A stretch of 64,000 nucleotides of DNA. Origin: Azospirillum soli. Lineage in GTDB: Bacteria > Pseudomonadota > Alphaproteobacteria > Azospirillales > Azospirillaceae. How positions within the stretch are numbered: the stretch's first letter is position 1; every line of letters starts with the position of its first letter. Positions 60,253 through 64,000 of this stretch are shown piece by piece. Made by a program: the position numbers and the translations under genes. The stretch spans positions 1 through 64,000 of the forward strand of contig NZ_JAGINQ010000028.1 in NCBI RefSeq assembly GCF_017876165.1, read 5' to 3'. Under the pieces are notes generated by a model. That model ran no database searches. It had not been told where the DNA came from and was given only the letters and a program-made list of their open reading frames with translations.

Positions 60253-62049
60253 TCAGGCGCGGGGAAGCCGCACGGTGAAGGCCGCGCCGATGATTTCACC
60301 ATTTGGGGCGCGGCGGTTGGCCGCAGTGATGGTGCCCCCGTGCGCCTCGACGATCTGCTTGGAGATAGACAGGCCGAGGCCCGAATGGATGCCGAACTTC
60401 TCGCCCGCCGGACGCTCGGTGTAGAATCGCTCGAAGATCGCGTCCTCCTTGCCCTCGGGTATGCCGGGGCCGTCGTCGCTGACGGTGATCTCGACGCCGC
60501 TCCGCCCGTTGCCGTTCACGGTCCGCGCCGCCAGCCGGACCACCCCGCCGGGCGGGGAGAAGGAGACGGCGTTGGCGATCAAATTCTGGAACACCTGGGT
60601 CAGCCGTCCTTCCAGCCCCGGCACGGTCAGGTTCCCACCGGCCGGCAGTTCCACGGCGAGGCGCGGCGGCGGTGCATTGTCTTCCGATGTTGCGGTGGCC
60701 GGCGTCGCGGTGGCGCGGTGGATGTCGGCCAGCATGCTGAGCATCGCGCCCAGGTTCACCGGCTCCAACTCGGCGCGCGACAGCTCGGCGTCCAGGCGCG
60801 AGGCGTTGGAGATGTCGCTGATCAGGCGGTCGAGCCGCTGCACGTCGTCGGCGATGATCGCCATCAGCCGGGCGCGGCGGCCGGGATCCTCGATGCGGTT
60901 GACCGTCTCCACCGCGCTGCGCAGGGAGGTGAGGGGGTTCTTGATCTCGTGCGCCACGTCGGCGGCGAAGCGTTCGATGGCGTCCATGCGCGCCCACAGC
61001 GCGGCGGTCATGTCGCGCAGCACGCCGGACAGCTCGCCGATCTCGTCGCCGCGCCGGGTGAAGTCGGGGATCTCGGCGTGCCGGCCGTGGCCGGTGCGGA
61101 CGCGGTCGGCGGCTTGGGCCAGCCGGCGGATCGGCCGCGCGATGGTGCCGGCCAGATAGAAGGACAGCGCCACGGTGACCAGCAGCGCCACCGCGAAGAC
61201 CTTCAGGATGTCGGAGCGGACCGAACGGATGGCCCCGTCGATTTCCGCCCCGCTGCACGACAGCAGCACCGCGCCCAGCACCTCCTTGTAGCGCTGGACC
61301 GGCACCGCAACGGTCAGCAGCAGGTCGGACCGCGCGCCGGGCGACTCGACGCGCCACACGGTGGCGCCGATCTCGCCGGCCAGCGCCCGCTCCACGTCAG
61401 GCCATTGGGCGGCGGGTCGTGGAGCGGAGGATCGGCCGGGCTCCTCCCGGTAGAGGGGCAGCCCCTCGCGGCTCGGCACCACGTCGATGAAGCGAGCGTA
61501 GAGGTCGTTGATGGTGCTGGAGACCGGATCGCCGGCCGGCGGGGCCGGCAGCTCGCGGATTTCGATCTTTCCGGCGGAACCAGTCAGCACGCGGCTGTCG
61601 GACAGCAGCGTGCCATCAACGCCGAACAGGCGGGTGTGCGTTTCCGTCGCCAATGCCAGGCGGCGGACCATCTGGCGCCCCAGTTCCGGCGACAGCTCAT
61701 AGCTTTCCTGGCCCGACTCGTCGGCGGTGGCGGCGCGCTGCACGGCGCCCTCGCCCAGCGCCGAGGCGAAGATGCGCGCCTCCGTCGCCAGCGCTTCCAG
61801 TTCCGCCTGGATCAGCCGGTCTTGGTAGCGCCCGAGATAGAGCAGCCCGACGACCAGCAGTGCCAGCGCCAGCACGTTGACCGCCAGGATGCGCAGCGTC
61901 AGCGGCGAAACCCGCCAGCGGTCGTCGCGGCGGGACATCGGCACCTTGCCCTGGGCCGTCTTGCCCTTGGCTGCCTTGTCCTTGGCTGCCTTGTCCTTGG
62001 CCGGCTCCTGGGGCCGCGCCTTACTCCTTGTATCGGTAACCGACGCCAT
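60253..62049 (-). CDS. chvG: sensor histidine kinase ChvG
   Basis: A 598-residue inner-membrane kinase, partner of ChvI in envelope/acid and host-interaction responses. After a Lys/Ala/Asp-rich cytoplasmic N-terminus with a 15-bp tandem repeat (61971-62000), TM1 is ILAVNVLALALLVVGLLYLG. A periplasmic domain follows, then TM2 (VFAVALLVTVALSFYLAGTI), HAMP, the His box FAADVAHEIKNPLTSLRSAV, the N box FQNLIANAVSFSPP and the G boxes DDGPGIPEG and GLGLSISKQI. ATG 62049 overlaps the chvI stop by 29 bases; coupled translation. Confidence 0.92.
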   Translation of the reverse strand: MASVTDTRSKARPQEPAKDKAAKDKAAKGKTAQGKVPMSRRDDRWRVSPLTLRILAVNVLALALLVVGLLYLGRYQDRLIQAELEALATEARIFASALGEGAVQRAATADESGQESYELSPELGRQMVRRLALATETHTRLFGVDGTLLSDSRVLTGSAGKIEIRELPAPPAGDPVSSTINDLYARFIDVVPSREGLPLYREEPGRSSAPRPAAQWPDVERALAGEIGATVWRVESPGARSDLLLTVAVPVQRYKEVLGAVLLSCSGAEIDGAIRSVRSDILKVFAVALLVTVALSFYLAGTIARPIRRLAQAADRVRTGHGRHAEIPDFTRRGDEIGELSGVLRDMTAALWARMDAIERFAADVAHEIKNPLTSLRSAVETVNRIEDPGRRARLMAIIADDVQRLDRLISDISNASRLDAELSRAELEPVNLGAMLSMLADIHRATATPATATSEDNAPPPRLAVELPAGGNLTVPGLEGRLTQVFQNLIANAVSFSPPGGVVRLAARTVNGNGRSGVEITVSDDGPGIPEGKEDAIFERFYTERPAGEKFGIHSGLGLSISKQIVEAHGGTITAANRRAPNGEIIGAAFTVRLPRA

Positions 62050-62716
62050 AGAGTGTTTCGATCTGTGCGAAGTCGGAGTCGATGGCTTTGAACTTCTTGC
62101 GGAGCCGCTTGATGTGGCTGTCGATGGTCCGGTCATCCACATAGACATTCTCGCCGTAGGCGGCATCCATCAGCTGGTCGCGGCTTTTCACATGGCCCGG
62201 CCGCTGGGCCAGGGCCTTGACCAGCAGGAACTCGGTCACCGTCAGGTCGATGGGCTGGCCCTTCCAGGTGCAGGAATGGCGGGCGCCGTCCAGTACCAGG
62301 GGACCACGGGTCAGGACCTGCCCCGGTTCCGACTCGGTCTTGTCGCGGGTCAGGGTTTCCCGGCGCAGCAACGCGCGAATGCGTTCGATCAGCAGGCGTT
62401 GGGAGAAGGGCTTCTTGATGTAGTCGTCCGCGCCCATGCGCAGGCCCATCAGCTCGTCTACCTCGTCGTCCTTGCTGGTCAGGAAGATGACCGGCATGTG
62501 GCTGGTCTGGCGCAGGCGCTGCAACAGCTCCAGCCCGTCCATGCGCGGCATCTTGATGTCCAGCACGGCGAGGTCCGGCGGGCGCTGGGTCAGGCCGCGC
62601 AGGGCGTCGGCCCCATCGGTGTAGGTGCGCACCTCGAACCCCTCCGCCTCCAGGGCGATGGAGACCGAGGTCAGGATGTTGCGGTCGTCATCCACCAACG
62701 CAACGGTGTGAGACAT
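62021..62716 (-). CDS. chvI: response regulator ChvI
   Basis: A 231-residue OmpR-type regulator. The receiver domain (1-120) has VALVDDDRNILTS, the phospho-Asp in LAVLDIKMPRMDGLELL, T in VIFLTSKDDE and Lys in DYIKKPFS. The DNA-binding winged helix (about 135-230) includes DLTVTEFLLVKALAQRPGHV and RTIDSHIKRLRKKF. It controls envelope and metabolic genes in alphaproteobacteria. It is the first gene of the ChvGI unit. Confidence 0.94.
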   Translation of the reverse strand: MSHTVALVDDDRNILTSVSIALEAEGFEVRTYTDGADALRGLTQRPPDLAVLDIKMPRMDGLELLQRLRQTSHMPVIFLTSKDDEVDELMGLRMGADDYIKKPFSQRLLIERIRALLRRETLTRDKTESEPGQVLTRGPLVLDGARHSCTWKGQPIDLTVTEFLLVKALAQRPGHVKSRDQLMDAAYGENVYVDDRTIDSHIKRLRKKFKAIDSDFAQIETLYGVGYRYKE

Positions 62717-62942
62717 GGCCTTCGCGTTCCCAGTCCTAGCCGAGGAGTTTAAGTTAAGGCTTCAGGCGACCAAGCGCCTATCCCGAAGAGTGGTCCTACC
62801 TTGCCTCCACGGCGTCCGAATGGCGACGCAAAGGCATGGCGGTCCAGTTTTCGCTTTTCCCGGCCTATTTGTCTGGTCCAATATGGCACCAATGCGGCGC
62901 CGACGAAACGGCGCGGCACGGGAGAGCGCAGTCGTTTCGGGC

Positions 62943-63797
62943 ATGAGTTCCACCGAATCTTCCAAAGCACCGACCCCTTCGGGATCGGGGGAGCCCGCGT
63001 CGTCCGACGCGGCCGGCAAATCGGGCGGTAAACCGGGCGATACGGCGCGCCGTCTGCTGCGCACGGTGGACCGGGCCTCGCTCGCGACGGCACAGCGCGA
63101 CGCTTCTGGTTGGCCGTACCCCTCTCTGGTGCAGGTGGCGCTCGACCTCAACGGCACGCCGCTTCTTCTGCTCTCCACCCTCGCCGACCACACGAAGAAC
63201 ATCGCGGACGATCCGCGCGTCGGGCTGCTGTTCGACGGCACCGCCGGGATGGCGCAGCCGCTGGCCGGCGCGCGCGTGTCCGTGCTGGGCCGGGCTGAGA
63301 GGTCGGACGATCCCCGCCACCGCGCCCGTTTCCTGGCGCGCCATCCGGGGGCATCCTTCTACGCCGGCTTCGGCGACTTCGGCATATACAAGGTGTCGGT
63401 GGACCGCGCCCATCTGGTGGCGGGGTTCGGCCGCGTGCATTGGGTGGACTCGGCCGAATTTCTGCTGTCGAAGGTCCCGCTTGCGCTGGCCGAGGCGGAA
63501 CCCGATATCCTCGCGCACATGAACACCGATCATACCGATGCCATCCGACTCTACGCCACGGCGCTGCTCGGGCTGCCCGATCAGGACGGCCCCGATCAGC
63601 ACGCCTGGACGATGACCGGGATCGACCCGGAGGGCTGCGACCTGCGCCGCGGCGCGGCGATCGCCCGCGTTGATTTCGACCAGCGCGTGGAAGATCCCGC
63701 ATCGGCCAGAGCCGTTCTCGCCGGCCTCGCCCGGCGTGCCCGCGAAAAGGGCGCTGGCGGAGGGGATGTCGGCCCGACCGGCGCACCGTACACTTGA
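62943..63797 (+). CDS. HugZ-like pyridoxamine-phosphate-oxidase-fold protein with DUF2470
   Basis: A 284-residue soluble protein. An FMN-binding split barrel (about 35-180) with LLRTVDRASLATAQRDASGW and LLLSTLADHTKNIADDPRVG is followed by a C-terminal DUF2470 domain containing ILAHMNTDHTDAIRLYA. This architecture is that of HugZ-type haem-utilisation proteins and of plant chloroplast relatives. Haem degradation is plausible but not shown. ATG 62943 is chosen at the start of the polar N-terminal tail; there is no strong ribosome binding site. It is divergent from chvI. Confidence 0.85.
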   Translation: MSSTESSKAPTPSGSGEPASSDAAGKSGGKPGDTARRLLRTVDRASLATAQRDASGWPYPSLVQVALDLNGTPLLLLSTLADHTKNIADDPRVGLLFDGTAGMAQPLAGARVSVLGRAERSDDPRHRARFLARHPGASFYAGFGDFGIYKVSVDRAHLVAGFGRVHWVDSAEFLLSKVPLALAEAEPDILAHMNTDHTDAIRLYATALLGLPDQDGPDQHAWTMTGIDPEGCDLRRGAAIARVDFDQRVEDPASARAVLAGLARRAREKGAGGGDVGPTGAPYT

Positions 63798-63880
63798 TTC
63801 GTTGGATCGACAGGGCTAACCACGACGCCGCAATAAGAACAAGGCGGCGCGCAAAAGGGCGCAACCAGGAGAAAACGTCA

Positions 63881-63985
63881 GTGGACCATTTCGGACCGAC
63901 TCTTTCCCGTTCCGGCATTCGGGCCCTCGGGCCGCCCCACCTTTGCACGTTGGACTTCTGGGACGCGCCATCGGCGCATCTTTAG
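63881..63985 (+). CDS. short reading frame resembling the start of PEP carboxykinase, doubtful
   Basis: AGGAG lies about nine bases before GTG 63881. The frame reads VDHFGPTLSRSGIRALGPPH, then LCTLDFWDAPSAHL, and stops at TAG 63983-63985. The pattern S-G-I-x-x-L-G...W-x-A-P-x-x-L-Y resembles the N-terminus of ATP-dependent PEP carboxykinase, and pckA often neighbours chvI in alphaproteobacteria. The in-frame stop argues against an intact pckA or indicates a broken copy. The sequence ends too soon to decide. Confidence 0.25.
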   Translation: MDHFGPTLSRSGIRALGPPHLCTLDFWDAPSAHL

Positions 63986-64000
63986 GCAAAACGGTCCGGA

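Noticed and set aside
1..64000. CRISPR arrays, tRNA and rRNA genes, prophage
   Set aside because: No regular repeat-spacer pattern, cloverleaf, rRNA block or phage structural gene was seen. The tandem repeats found are two to three copies only.

Overview
The window looks like chromosome or large-replicon DNA of a GC-rich alphaproteobacterium, most likely Rhodospirillales and Azospirillum-like. The best clue is the gene order at 55.7-62.7 kb (chvI-chvG, short HPr kinase, rapZ, mannose-type EIIA, HPr, EI), which is an alphaproteobacterial arrangement. Short HprK, CheD, BTAD/cyclase regulators and many GGDEF/EAL and PAS proteins agree with this. The genus is an inference. GC-rich DNA creates long antisense open frames over most genes; these were discarded.

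Left part (1-11 kb). A truncated IS1182-type transposase runs off the left edge. It is followed by a TTC38-type TPR protein, a GNAT acetyltransferase and a 1293-residue BTAD/degenerate cyclase/AAA/TPR regulator. An ABC-ATPase relic, a BenE transporter and a divergent MocR-type regulator come next.

Accessory region (10.9-24.4 kb). Decayed insertion sequences (IS3 and IS5 pieces on the left, an IS701-like relic and an orphan EAL-domain tail on the right) frame a coherent catabolic cluster. Its genes are a GntR/UTRA regulator, aldehyde dehydrogenase, a Rieske oxygenase with its FMN/2Fe-2S reductase, a GMC alcohol oxidoreductase, a Cys-type sulfatase and an MFS importer. Three near-identical promoters (TTGACG/T, 17-base spacer, TATAGC, with overlapping dyad sequence) sit before the regulator, the catabolic operon and the importer. 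They make a self-contained regulon probable. The substrate is unknown; a sulfate ester whose alcohol is oxidised to an acid, with an oxygenase-processed moiety, fits the gene content. This is the best candidate for an undescribed system.

Middle part (24.5-38.9 kb). Signalling and stress genes: HWE histidine kinase, Hsp20, tandem Usp, PAS-GGDEF-EAL, an HtrA-like protein with no catalytic triad, DUF808. A TetR-led operon of SRPBCC/VOC/DUF1428 proteins follows, then a probable periplasmic metal cluster (cytochrome c, DUF411, small secreted protein), a radical SAM protein and a glycine-zipper protein.

Right part (38.9-64 kb). Mostly housekeeping: ispE, a TPR lipoprotein-like protein, moaB, lytic transglycosylase, a family-4-like uracil-DNA glycosylase that lacks two cluster cysteines, ETF-QO, a small motility-like group (Gln-rich protein, FlaG-like protein, cheD), dacB, Sfp-type PPTase, purC, a D-2-hydroxyacid dehydrogenase, the regulatory PTS with rapZ and hprK, the ChvGI two-component system and a HugZ-like protein. 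A possible pckA start lies at the right edge.
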